A DNA stretch of 64,000 nt, from positions 1 through 64,000 of the forward strand of contig NZ_JAIOAB010000013.1 of NCBI RefSeq assembly GCF_019890635.1, written 5' to 3'. Positions 53,604 to 61,814 of the stretch are shown here, piece after piece. A program made the translations under genes and the position numbers. How positions within the stretch are numbered: position 1 is the stretch's first letter; the number at the start of each line of letters is the position of its first letter. Under the pieces are notes generated by a model, which saw nothing but the letters and a program-made list of their open reading frames with translations, searched no databases and had not been told where the DNA came from. This stretch comes from Streptomyces sennicomposti (GTDB taxonomy: Bacteria; Actinomycetota; Actinomycetes; Streptomycetales; Streptomycetaceae).

Positions 53604-53650
53604 TACGTCATTCCATGCCACCTCGACATGCGGGGCGTACGCTTCTGCGG

Positions 53651-54277
53651 GTGAGCACGGATGCGTCCCCCTCCCTGACCGAGCGCCGCAAGGCCGCCAC
53701 TCAGCTCGACATCGCCCTGGCGGCGGCGGAGTTGTTCGCCGCCCGCGGCCCGGACGACACGACGGCCGAGGAGATCGCGGGGCGGGCGGGGGTCGCGCTG
53801 CGGACCTTCTACCGCTACTTCAGGTCCAAGCAGGACGCGGTGAGCCCGCTGCTGGCCCACGGGGCCGACCGCTGGCGGGCGCTGCTGGCGGAGACGGAAC
53901 CGGGCACGGCGCTGCCGCGGGCCCTTGCGACCGCAGTCGAACGGGCACTGGCCGCACCGGACGAGGAGGGCGTCCAGGGGCTGCTGCGCATCCGCGGACT
54001 GCTGCGGGCGGCGGCGGACGACCCGGCGCTGCGGGCGGTCTGGTACCGGGTGAACCAGGAGTCGGAGGAACGCCTCGTCCCGGTGATCGCCCGGCTCGCG
54101 GGCGACGGCGGCATGGACCCGCTGGAGGTACGGCTCGTCGCGGCCGCCGCCACCGACGCGATACGGATCGCGCTGGAGACCTGGGCGGCCACCGAGGCGG
54201 CGGCCGAGGGCCCGGACTCCCCCGCCGACCTGGCGGTGCGCTGCCTGCGCCGGCTCGTCGGCGCCATGCGGCCGTAG
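53651..54277 (+). CDS. TetR family regulator
   Basis: This is a 208-residue TetR protein. The HTH is ATQLDIALAAAELFAARGPDDTTAEEIAGRAGVALRTFYRYFRSKQDAV, split here as a standard three-helix domain (~15-60). The C-terminal domain resembles those of the MftR-like group. The GTG start follows a weak CTGCGG. It is divergent from the SDR gene across the GTGGCA palindrome and should act as its local repressor. Confidence 0.82.
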   Translation: MSTDASPSLTERRKAATQLDIALAAAELFAARGPDDTTAEEIAGRAGVALRTFYRYFRSKQDAVSPLLAHGADRWRALLAETEPGTALPRALATAVERALAAPDEEGVQGLLRIRGLLRAAADDPALRAVWYRVNQESEERLVPVIARLAGDGGMDPLEVRLVAAAATDAIRIALETWAATEAAAEGPDSPADLAVRCLRRLVGAMRP

Positions 54278-54326
54278 CCGCGGCCGGCTGCGCGCGAGCG
54301 TCCGCCGGAGCGCTCGCTCCCGCCCC

Positions 54327-54371
54327 GAACGCGAGAGGACCCCGGCCGGGCGCCGGGGTCCTCTCGCGTTC
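54327..54371. terminator. Bidirectional terminator between TetR and SulP genes
   Basis: GAACGCGAGAGGACCCCGGC (54327-54346) pairs perfectly with 54352-54371 across a five-base loop. Confidence 0.9.
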
Positions 54372-54381
54372 GCTCGCCGTC

Positions 54382-55902
54382 TCAGCGGCTGCCGGCGAGT
54401 TCGCCGGTGAGGCGGCCGTGCAGGCGGGCGCTGTGCCCGTCGAGGCCGGTGATCTCGACGCTCTTGCCGCGCTGGGCGTACTTGGCCTCGACGGTGTCGA
54501 GGACGGCGACGGACGAGGCGTCCCAGACCCGGGCCGCGGACAGGTCGATGACGACCCTGCCGGGGTCGCCCGCGTAGTCGAAGCGGCCCACGAGGCCGTT
54601 GGCGGAGGCGAAGAACAGCTCTCCGGTGACGGCGTAGACGACCTGGCCGCCGTCCGGGTCGGTGACGGCGGTGACCTGCGCGACGCGGGCGACGCGCCGG
54701 GCGAAGACGACCATGGCGACGACCGAGCCGGCCACGACGCCGACGGCGAGGTTGGAGGTCGCGACGACCAGCACGACGGTGACCGCCATGACGAGCGTCT
54801 CGCCGAACGGCATCCGCCGGAGGGTGGCCGGCTTGACCGAATGCCAGTCGAAGGTGCCGACGGCGACCAGGACCATCACGGCGACCAGCGCCGCCATGGG
54901 GATCCGGGAGACGACGGGCCCCAGGACGATGCAGAGGATCAGCAGGAAGAAGCCGGCCAGGAAGGTGGAGAGCCGGGTACGGGCCCCGTTCTTCACGTTG
55001 ATCATCGTCTGGCCGATCATCGCGCAGCCGCCCATGCCGCCGAAGAGGGCCGCGGTGATGTTGGCGACCCCCTGTCCGACGCACTCACGGGTCTTGTCGG
55101 AACGCGTGTCGGTGAGGTCGTCCACGAGCTGGGCGGTCATCAGCGACTCCATCAGCCCCACCAGCGCCATCGCCAGGGCGTACGGCGCGATGACGGCGAG
55201 GGTGTGCGCGGTGAACGGCACGTCCGGCAGGCCGGGCACGGGCAGGGCGGACGGCAGCCTGCCCTTGTCGCCGACGGTGGGCACGGCGATGCCCGCGGCG
55301 ACCGTGACGACGGTGAGGACGACGATGGCCACCAGCGGCGCGGGCACCGCCTTGGTGATCCTCGGGAAGAACACCATGAGCACCAGCCCGGCGACCACCA
55401 ACGGGTAGACGGGCCAGGGGACATGGCGCAGGTTGGGGAGCTGCGCGGTGAACAGCAGGATGCCCAGGGCGTTGACGAAGCCGACCATCACGGGACGCGG
55501 CACGAACCGCATGAGCCGGGCCACGCCGAGCAGACCGAGGACGATCTGGAAGACGCCGGCCAGGACGACGGTGGCGAGCAGGTGTCCCAGGCCGTGCTGG
55601 CGGACGAGCGGGGCGACCACGAGGGCGACGGCGCCGGTGGAGGCGGAGATCATCGCCGGGCGGCCGCCGACGAAGGCGATCACCATGGCCATCACGCACG
55701 CGGCGTACAGACCCACCGCGGGATCGACGCCGGCGATCACGGAGAACGAGATCGCCTCGGGGATCAGGGCCAGGCCCACCACCAGGCCGGCCAGCACCTC
55801 GGTGCGCCACACCCTCGGGTCGTTCAGCCAGTCCGGGCGCAGCGCGCGCAGCCGGGCGGCGGGGGTCGTCGCGGAGGAGGACGAAGACAACGGAGCAGAC
55901 AC
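54382..55902 (-). CDS. SulP family anion transporter with STAS domain
   Basis: This is a 506-residue SLC26/SulP carrier. The membrane domain has the family signature near the N terminus (EVLAGLVVGLALIPEAISFSVIAGVDPAVGLY). It also has GGRPAMISASTGAVALV, about 10-14 helices, and a C-terminal STAS domain (~400-500: GELFFASANGLVGRFDYAGDP, VVIDLSAARVWDASSVAVLD). Substrates in the family include sulfate, bicarbonate and C4-dicarboxylates. None can be assigned here. The GTG at 55902 has a weak ribosome site. There is no carbonic anhydrase fusion. Confidence 0.88.
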   Translation of the reverse strand: MSAPLSSSSSATTPAARLRALRPDWLNDPRVWRTEVLAGLVVGLALIPEAISFSVIAGVDPAVGLYAACVMAMVIAFVGGRPAMISASTGAVALVVAPLVRQHGLGHLLATVVLAGVFQIVLGLLGVARLMRFVPRPVMVGFVNALGILLFTAQLPNLRHVPWPVYPLVVAGLVLMVFFPRITKAVPAPLVAIVVLTVVTVAAGIAVPTVGDKGRLPSALPVPGLPDVPFTAHTLAVIAPYALAMALVGLMESLMTAQLVDDLTDTRSDKTRECVGQGVANITAALFGGMGGCAMIGQTMINVKNGARTRLSTFLAGFFLLILCIVLGPVVSRIPMAALVAVMVLVAVGTFDWHSVKPATLRRMPFGETLVMAVTVVLVVATSNLAVGVVAGSVVAMVVFARRVARVAQVTAVTDPDGGQVVYAVTGELFFASANGLVGRFDYAGDPGRVVIDLSAARVWDASSVAVLDTVEAKYAQRGKSVEITGLDGHSARLHGRLTGELAGSR

Positions 55903-56401
55903 CTGTCGGACTCGGGCACGCCCCGCTCACGCCGCTCACGGCGGCCGGGGCGTACGGAAGGAAGCACGGGAGCCGGGCCGGCGTCCCGCGAACGGCCCGC
56001 GGGGGCCGGAAGTCGCCGGAAGTCGAAGGTCGGAGGGCGATCGATCGGAACGTGATCGATCGGGGGGCGGCCGATCGCGGCGTGGCCGGCCGGCTCACGT
56101 CCCGCGGCGGTGCACGGGAGGACGGCGGCTCACATCCGGCGGCGACGCGCGGTCACGGCGGACAGCAGGCGACGGCGATCGGCGTCATGACCTCACGCAC
56201 GCGCTCTCTCCCGCTCGCTCGGATCTGTTCCGGGGACATCGTCGGACCCGGTTCGGCGAATGCCGGGCGGCACCGGCACGGCCCCCGACCCCGGGAACTC
56301 TACCCGTCCGGCGTACGACGCCGGTACGGGCGCGGGGGCCGATGCGGGGGCGGGAGCCGGTACGGGCGTTGGAGTCGGCGCCGCGGCTCAGGGGACGCGG
56401 C
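55903..56401. other. Gene-free interval with GATCGATCGG repeats
   Basis: This 499-base gap between SulP and the phosphatase gene shows no supported gene. It holds two GATCGATCGG copies (56039-56048, 56054-56063) and a third related GCCGATCGCGG just after. Further right is a run of GGTACGGGCG/GGGGCCGATGCGGGGGCGGGAGCC-type low-complexity sequence (56320-56390). The GATC cluster may be the SulP control region. Confidence 0.5.
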
Positions 56402-57697
56402 TCAGGGGACGCGCAGGGCCAGGACGGCCACGTCGTCGTGCTGGTCGTCGATCAGCCGGGTGAGGAGTTCGTCGCGGAAGACGCCCAGCGGTTCGCGGGC
56501 GAGCGCCGCCGCATGCTGGCGCAGCCGGGTCAGACCGCGGCCGATGTCCTCGCCGGGGCGCTCGATCAGACCGTCGGTGTACAGGAGCAGCGTGGAGCCC
56601 GGCGGCAGCTCGGCGGTCGCGGTGTCGCGGGCGAGGTGGGGGTCGATCCCCAGCACGGGGGCGTGCCCCTCCTCCAGCAGCCGGGTACGGCCGTCGGGCT
56701 GGGCCAGCAGGGGCGGGGGGTGGCCGGCGTTGGTCCAGTCGATCCGCCACGGGCCGCGGGCGGGCGTCGTCAGGCGGACGATGACGGCGGTCACGAGTTC
56801 GACGCCGGTCAGGCCCTGCATGACGTTGTCCAGACGGCACATGATGCCCGCCGGGTCGTCGCCGCTGTCGTAGGCGAGGGCGCGCAGCATGTTGCGCAGC
56901 TGGCCCATCCGGACGGCGGCGGCCAGGTCGTGGCCGACGACGTCGCCGATGGCGAGGATCACCGAGCCGTCCGGGAGGCGGAAGGCGTCGTACCAGTCGC
57001 CGCCCACCTCGGCCCGTTCACGGGCGGCCACATAGCGGGCGGCGAGCTGGAGGTCGGCGAGGCCGGTGAGGTCGGGCAGCAGGGAGAGCTGCAACTGCTC
57101 GGCGGTGTACTGCTGGAGGGCGTACAGGCGGGCGTTGTCGAGGGCGAGGCCCGCCCGGTGGCCGAGGTCGGCGGCGAGCGCCTGCTCCTGCTCGTCGAAG
57201 GGGGCGGCCGGGGCGCGGCGTACGAAGGTGAGCGCGCCCAGGGCCTGCCGCCGTACCCGCATGGGCACGATCAGGGCGGTCTCGGCGCCCAGCGTGCGGT
57301 ACAGCGCCCACTGCGCACAGCGCAGGGGGTCGTCCGGGTCGGGGGCGTCGACGCCGTTCACCACCATGGGGCCGGCGCCGCGCAGCACCTTGGCCAGGGC
57401 GGCGGCCGAGTCGTCGGGGCCGGGGAGGAGCCCGGTCGGCAACATGCGCAGGGCCCGCTCCGGGTCCCGGTCGGTGACGGTGAGCCGGCGTACCCCGTCG
57501 CCCTCGACCACGTCCACGACGCAGGCGTCGGCCAGTTGGGACACCACGAGCCGGGCCAGTCGGCGCAGGGACTCCTCCGCGTCCAGGCCCGAGGCCAGCG
57601 CCCTGCTGGCCTCGGCGAGCAGCCGCAGGCGCGCGGCGGCGGCCTCGGGCGGCAGCTCCGCGGTGGCCGCCTCCGGCGGTGGGGGTTCCCGCTTCAT
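56402..57697 (-). CDS. GAF–PP2C (SpoIIE-type) serine phosphatase
   Basis: This is a 431-residue signalling phosphatase with a GAF domain (~30-185, including RCAQWALYRTLGAETALIVPMRV) and then a SpoIIE/RsbU PP2C domain. The metal-binding Asp motifs are visible: GGDWYDAF, GDVVGHDLAAA, LLYTDGLIE and DDVAVL. NAGHPPPLL is the family signature. No PAS domain or kinase is attached. Streptomycetes have many such proteins acting on anti-sigma-factor antagonists. The partner is not in the window. The ATG at 57697 follows a G-run. Confidence 0.85.
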   Translation of the reverse strand: MKREPPPPEAATAELPPEAAAARLRLLAEASRALASGLDAEESLRRLARLVVSQLADACVVDVVEGDGVRRLTVTDRDPERALRMLPTGLLPGPDDSAAALAKVLRGAGPMVVNGVDAPDPDDPLRCAQWALYRTLGAETALIVPMRVRRQALGALTFVRRAPAAPFDEQEQALAADLGHRAGLALDNARLYALQQYTAEQLQLSLLPDLTGLADLQLAARYVAARERAEVGGDWYDAFRLPDGSVILAIGDVVGHDLAAAVRMGQLRNMLRALAYDSGDDPAGIMCRLDNVMQGLTGVELVTAVIVRLTTPARGPWRIDWTNAGHPPPLLAQPDGRTRLLEEGHAPVLGIDPHLARDTATAELPPGSTLLLYTDGLIERPGEDIGRGLTRLRQHAAALAREPLGVFRDELLTRLIDDQHDDVAVLALRVP

Positions 57698-57980
57698 CAC
57701 CCCCCATTGTTGCCGCGGCGGCCGCCCGTGCAATCCGCCGTACGGACGTACGGAGGGGGAGACGGGCAGGGAGGCGCCGCGGTGCGCGGGAACCGGTCCG
57801 GCCCGCCCCAGATCACAGGCCCCGTCCGGCGCACGCTACCCTGGAAGAGTTGCCGCGAGAGCGGCCGCACGGCGGTGGGGCTCGCCGTACCCAACCGCGG
57901 CGACGGCGCCGCCAACAGTCCCTGCTTGCGATGGAGTGTGTCCCGGTGCGGCCGGGGCGACGTGCGAGTAGGAGACCCAC

Positions 57981-58466
57981 GTGGGAGAGGTCCGATCCCC
58001 GGTGCACAGCGAACCCACCGATCCCGACGTCGATCTGCGGGTGCCCGCGCAACGGCGTGAGCTGGGGCGCGGGCAGTGGCCGGTCATCGCGGCGGTGGCC
58101 GTCGGCGGCGCCGCCGGGGCGTGCGCCCGCTACGGAGCCGCCCTGCTGTGGCCGACCGCCACGGGCGCCTTCCCGTGGAGCACCTTCTGGGTGAACGTGA
58201 TCGGCTGCGGCGTCATCGGCGTGTTCATGGTGATCATCACGGATGTGTGGGCGGCGCACCGCCTGGTCAGGCCGTTCTTCGGCACCGGGGTGCTCGGTGG
58301 GTTCACCACGTTCTCCACGTACGCCGTGGACATCCAGCGCCTGGTCGACGGCGGGCACGCCAGGACCGGTCTGCTCTACCTCGCCGCCACCATGCTCGCC
58401 GCGCTCACGGCGGTGTGGGCGACGGCGAACCTCACCCGGCGGGTCATCGAGTGGAGGCAGTCATGA
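57981..58466 (+). CDS. crcB: Fluoride ion channel CrcB/Fluc, first subunit
   Basis: This is a 161-residue four-helix protein with the Fluc signature [11 protein letters not shown], then [16 protein letters not shown] and the pore motif [12 protein letters not shown]. It has a hydrophilic N-terminal extension of about 35 residues that minimal CrcB lacks. The GTG start lies six bases after GGAG. The stop overlaps the DUF190 gene. Together with the second CrcB it should form a heterodimeric fluoride exporter. Confidence 0.9.
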   Translation: MGEVRSPVHSEPTDPDVDLRVPAQRRELGRGQWPVIAAVAVGGAAGACARYGAALLWPTATGAFPWSTFWVNVIGCGVIGVFMVIITDVWAAHRLVRPFFGTGVLGGFTTFSTYAVDIQRLVDGGHARTGLLYLAATMLAALTAVWATANLTRRVIEWRQS

Positions 58467-58870
58467 CGAGACTGACCGGCACCGCGCTACGGCTGACGAT
58501 CTTCATCGGCGAGAACGACACCTGGCACCACAAACCCCTCTACTCGGAGATCGTGCACCGGGCGCACCGGGCGGGGCTGGCCGGCGCCAGCGTGTTCCGC
58601 GGCATCGAGGGTTTCGGGGCGTCCTCGCTGATCCACACCAGCCGGCTGCTGTCGCTGAGCGAGGACCTGCCGGTGGCGATCGTGATCGTGGACACCGAGG
58701 ACCGGGTGCGCGCGTTCCTGCCCGAGCTGAACGAACTGATCGGCCAGGGGCTGGTGATCCTCGACGACTGCGAGGTCATCCGCTACATCGGCCGCGACAA
58801 GAGCCGGGACGAGGGCGGGGACCGCGACCGCGGCAGGAAGCGCGGCAGGGGCGAGAAGGAGGACGTGTGA
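58463..58870 (+). CDS. DUF190 protein of the fluoride operon
   Basis: This is a 135-residue DUF190 protein ([57 protein letters not shown]) related to PII-like trimeric proteins. It has a highly charged C-terminal tail ([24 protein letters not shown]). It overlaps both neighbours by four bases, so the three genes are translationally coupled. The family often lies between crcB genes. Its role is thought to be regulation of the channel but is not established. Confidence 0.9.
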   Translation: MTRLTGTALRLTIFIGENDTWHHKPLYSEIVHRAHRAGLAGASVFRGIEGFGASSLIHTSRLLSLSEDLPVAIVIVDTEDRVRAFLPELNELIGQGLVILDDCEVIRYIGRDKSRDEGGDRDRGRKRGRGEKEDV

Positions 58871-59241
58871 ACTGGCTGCTGGTCATCGCCGGCGCGGCCG
58901 TGGGGGCCCCGCTGCGCTATCTGACCGACCGTACGGTGCAGTCCAGGCACGACACGGTCTTCCCCTGGGGCACCTTCACCGTCAACGTCGCCGGCAGTCT
59001 CGTCCTCGGCCTGGTCACGGGAGCGGTAGCGGCCGGCGGGGTCTCCTCCGACGTCCAGCTCCTGGTGGGCACCGGCCTGTGCGGGGCCCTGACGACGTAC
59101 TCCACCTTCTCCTACGAGACGCTGCGGCTGGCGGAGGACGGGGCCCGCTTCTTCGCGGCGGCCAACACGATGGGCAGCCTGGTCGCCGCCCTGGGCTCCG
59201 CCTTCACCGGGGCGGCCCTGGCGCAGGCCTTCTGGGTCTGA
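58867..59241 (+). CDS. crcB: Fluoride ion channel CrcB/Fluc, second subunit
   Basis: This is a 124-residue minimal Crc[28 protein letters not shown] and [15 protein letters not shown]. The GTG overlaps the DUF190 stop (GTGTGA). The distinct pore-motif variant ([12 protein letters not shown] against [12 protein letters not shown]) supports an obligate heterodimer with the first subunit. Confidence 0.9.
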   Translation: MNWLLVIAGAAVGAPLRYLTDRTVQSRHDTVFPWGTFTVNVAGSLVLGLVTGAVAAGGVSSDVQLLVGTGLCGALTTYSTFSYETLRLAEDGARFFAAANTMGSLVAALGSAFTGAALAQAFWV

Positions 59242-59306
59242 CGGCACCCGACGGGACGCACCCGCTGCCCCCACGCCGCGCACCGTGCCGGGTGAGGGCA
59301 GTGGAC

Positions 59307-59377
59307 TACTCGGGCCGGACGGCGGGCTATTCGGGCCGGACGCGGACGGCGGGCTACTCGGGCCGGGCGTCGTCCAG
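59307..59377. repeat. Three imperfect copies of a hydrolase 3'-end segment
   Basis: The segment CTAyTCGGGCCGGACGGCGGG occurs three times. The rightmost copy includes the stop codon of the hydrolase gene. The others repeat that terminal ~20-30-base stretch beyond the gene, a slippage-type duplication of the gene end. Confidence 0.7.
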
Positions 59378-60220
59378 GGCCGGGCGGTCGACGAACTCGC
59401 CCACCAGCGCGTTGATCTCGGCCGCCGCCCGGTGTGGCAGACCGTGGTGTCCGACGCCGGGCAGGACGTCGATCTCGGCGTGCGGCAGCAACGCCGCGGC
59501 GGCCTTCGCCGTCCGTCCCGCGTCGTGCGCCCGGCCGCCGCCCGCGAACAGGATCCGGACAGGTGTGTCCAGGGCGCGCAGCGCCGCGGCCGACGGGCGC
59601 GGCCCGGTCACCGGCCGTACGGTCTCGAAACCGGCCGAGGCCTCCTGGAGCCGCAGCCATCCCGGGTCCAGCGGTGCGCCCCGGCTCTCCCACCGCAGGA
59701 ACGAGCGCACCCGCGCCGGGCTCGGCGCGAGCAGCATCGGCAGGGCCCGCAGCAGATAGCCCGGCCGGTACCCGGCGAAGCAGCCGGTGGGGTCGAGCAG
59801 GACCAGGCGGTTCGTCCGGGACGGCGAGAGCAGGGCGTAGTGGAGGGCGATCCAGCCTCCGTAGGAGTGGCCGGCGAGGGCGGTCCGCTCGACGCCGAGG
59901 CCGTCCAGCAGGGCGTCGAGCCACCGGCCGAGGTCGGCGACGGAGCGGATCTCGTGTCCGGGGGCCGGCACGCTGCGCCCCGTGTCGCCGATGAGGTCGG
60001 CGGCCAGCACGCGGTGGGTGCGGGCCCACCGCGCGGCGTTGGCGAACCAGGTGGCCGAGCTTTCCCGGCCGCCGGGCAGGAGGAGCAGCGGCGGCGCTTC
60101 CTTCGCGCCGAGGCAGTTGACGCGGGTGGCGCCGTACGGCGTGGGGATGTCGAGGTGTTCGGCATCGGGCCCCCACCGGGCGCACAACTGGTCGTACGCC
60201 GCGAAGAATTCCTCAGACAT
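59354..60220 (-). CDS. Alpha/beta hydrolase
   Basis: This is a 288-residue alpha/beta hydrolase fold protein: oxyanion LLLLPGGRESS, nucleophile Ser in LAGHSYGGWIALHYALL, Asp in RILFAGGGRAHDAG and His in LPGVGHHGLPHR. The ATG at 60220 follows a GGGGGGT site. It is divergent from a MarR gene, with two direct repeats between them, so it is likely induced by the ligand of that regulator. The substrate is unknown. Confidence 0.82.
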   Translation of the reverse strand: MSEEFFAAYDQLCARWGPDAEHLDIPTPYGATRVNCLGAKEAPPLLLLPGGRESSATWFANAARWARTHRVLAADLIGDTGRSVPAPGHEIRSVADLGRWLDALLDGLGVERTALAGHSYGGWIALHYALLSPSRTNRLVLLDPTGCFAGYRPGYLLRALPMLLAPSPARVRSFLRWESRGAPLDPGWLRLQEASAGFETVRPVTGPRPSAAALRALDTPVRILFAGGGRAHDAGRTAKAAAALLPHAEIDVLPGVGHHGLPHRAAAEINALVGEFVDRPALDDARPE

Positions 60221-60260
60221 GACAGACCCCCCACTCGACACGCTTCCCTCGCCCCACGAT

Positions 60261-60291
60261 AATCTCGCTGAGCGACAATCTCGTTGAGCGA
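60261..60291. promoter_or_regulatory. MarR operator: two direct repeats AATCTCGyTGAGCGA
   Basis: AATCTCGCTGAGCGA (60261-60275) and AATCTCGTTGAGCGA (60277-60291) repeat with a 16-base period. The outer ends, ATCTCGCT and AGCGAGAT, are inverted. They sit between the hydrolase and marR start codons. Confidence 0.75.
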
Positions 60292-60313
60292 GATATTAGG
60301 GGAAAGGACGGCG

Positions 60314-60769
60314 ATGGGCGAGAGTGACTCCGGACTGGGGATCGTCCACCTGCTGCGCGAGGTCACGGTCGAACTCGCGCTGCTGCAGAGCGAGTTCGCG
60401 CGCGCCAACGGCATGCACGCCACGGATGTGCGGGCGTTGATCTGTGTGCTCGACGCCGAGCGCGCGGGCGACCTGCTCACGCCGGGCCGGCTGGGCGCCC
60501 AACTGGGCCTCAACTCGGCCGGCACGACCTCCGTGATCGACCGCCTGGAGCGCGCCGGTCACCTCCGGCGGCTGCACGACCCCGACGACCGCCGCCGGGT
60601 GCGCCTGCGCACCACCGAGCAGGCGGTCACCCTGGGGCAGGGGCACTTCGGTCCCTTGATCGCGCACGTCCTGGACCTGCTCGGCACCTTCGACGAGGCC
60701 GAGGTCGCGGCGGTGCGACGGTTCCTGACCAGCGTGCGCGACACGGCCAGGGACCGGGGCGCCTGCTGA
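60314..60769 (+). CDS. MarR family transcriptional regulator (third, unrelated to the pair)
   Basis: This is a 151-residue MarR protein: winged helix TPGRLGAQLGLNSAGTTSVIDRLERAGHLRR and wing DPDDRRRVRLR. The ATG at 60314 has AAAGGAC six bases upstream. The earlier TTG at 60284 lies inside the operator. It probably represses itself and the divergent hydrolase. Confidence 0.85.
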   Translation: MGESDSGLGIVHLLREVTVELALLQSEFARANGMHATDVRALICVLDAERAGDLLTPGRLGAQLGLNSAGTTSVIDRLERAGHLRRLHDPDDRRRVRLRTTEQAVTLGQGHFGPLIAHVLDLLGTFDEAEVAAVRRFLTSVRDTARDRGAC

Positions 60770-60850
60770 ACTCCCGTGCGGGCAACGTCCGTTACGCCTC
60801 CCTGGGCCCCCTTGTCCCACCCCCGGCCTCGTCCCTCCCGCGCGCGGCCG

Positions 60851-61486
60851 TCAGTAGCGCTGCGCCTTGGCGAGTCGCGGCGTCAGCTTCGCCTCCGCGG
60901 GCTGCCGGCTGAAGGCGATGGGCTGTTCCTGCTTGCCCGGGGCGAGGTTCTCCGCGCCGACGAACCGGGTCTCCACCACCTTCCCGGAGGCGTCCTCGAA
61001 GTCGACCTGCACGGCGTAGGAGGCCTTCTTGTCGGTCTTGTTGGTGATGGTGACCAAGGCGGCGAGCAGGCCGCCGGTCTGCGCCCGCGGCAGGCCCGTC
61101 ATCCCCACCTCGTTCAGCGCGTTGCCGCGCCCCTGCACGTTCTTCAGCTCCTTCTCGGCGGCGGCCCCCGCCCGTGCGGCCTGGGCCTCCACGGAGGCCT
61201 CGAACTGGGAGGCGCGCGCGGACGCGGAGGAGGCCGCCGCCGAGGCGGAGGCACGGGCCGACCCGATCGCGGAGGCGGCCGCCGAGGCCAGCGCGGACGG
61301 CGGCATCCCGGAGAAGGAGTTCGTGGCGGGGGTCTGCGGCGTGGCCGGGGCGGAGGTGGCGCCACCGCCCTGATCGTCGCCGGAACCGCATCCGGTCAGG
61401 GCGCCGGCGCCGAGCAGGCAGCCGACTGCGCCGGCCAGCACGGCGCGGAGGCGGGGCGGCACGGGACCGCGGTGGGGTCGGGGCAT
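60851..61486 (-). CDS. Alanine-rich lipoprotein of unknown function
   Basis: This is a 211-residue lipoprotein with a signal peptide and lipobox LTGC (Cys33). A Gly/Ala/Thr linker is followed by a long Ala/Ser-rich helical segment (SALASAAASAIGSARASASA…, ~60-115) likely to form a coiled coil. The C-terminal beta domain resembles FxLYD-type domains (LLAALVTITNKTDKKASYAVQVDFED). It is probably attached to the outer face of the membrane. No functional partner is evident. Confidence 0.75.
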   Translation of the reverse strand: MPRPHRGPVPPRLRAVLAGAVGCLLGAGALTGCGSGDDQGGGATSAPATPQTPATNSFSGMPPSALASAAASAIGSARASASAAASSASARASQFEASVEAQAARAGAAAEKELKNVQGRGNALNEVGMTGLPRAQTGGLLAALVTITNKTDKKASYAVQVDFEDASGKVVETRFVGAENLAPGKQEQPIAFSRQPAEAKLTPRLAKAQRY

Positions 61487-61814
61487 CCTGTCGTCCTTCG
61501 CAGCGCACGGAAACGATCGCCCTCATCGTCCGCGAGCCGACCGCGCCCCGCGACTCGGCCGTACTCCATCCGCACTCCGTCCGGACACTCCATCCGCATC
61601 CCGTCCGCACCCCGTCCGGACGCCGTCCGCCCCGGCCGCCCGACCGCCGCGCACCCGCGGCACACGTGTGAGCGGGCGGACCCCGCTGCGCCGAACGGGC
61701 GGCCCACCACGCGGACCTGCGGGGACGCCGTTACCGTGGCGGTGCGGCGGTGCGCCACGGCCCGGTCGCCCTGGGGCGCGGGCGGGCGTCCGGCCGGAAC
61801 GAAGGGGTTCTCCC
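61487..61814. other. Gene-free interval with CCATCCGCA/CCGTCCG repeats
   Basis: This 328-base divergent gap holds degenerate repeats of CTCCATCCGCA and CCCGTCCGCA/CCCGTCCGG (about 61565-61630). They are followed by the leader of the ThDP enzyme gene. No clear operator or coding frame is seen. Confidence 0.5.

Noticed and set aside
57840..57980. Fluoride (crcB) riboswitch: GCGATGGAGTGTGTCC near 57930 recalls the conserved GGCGATGG start of the motif.
   Set aside because: The rest of the consensus (the AAAC/pseudoknot segment and GCTGAT-like 3' element) is not visible, and the surrounding GC-rich sequence gives such matches by chance.
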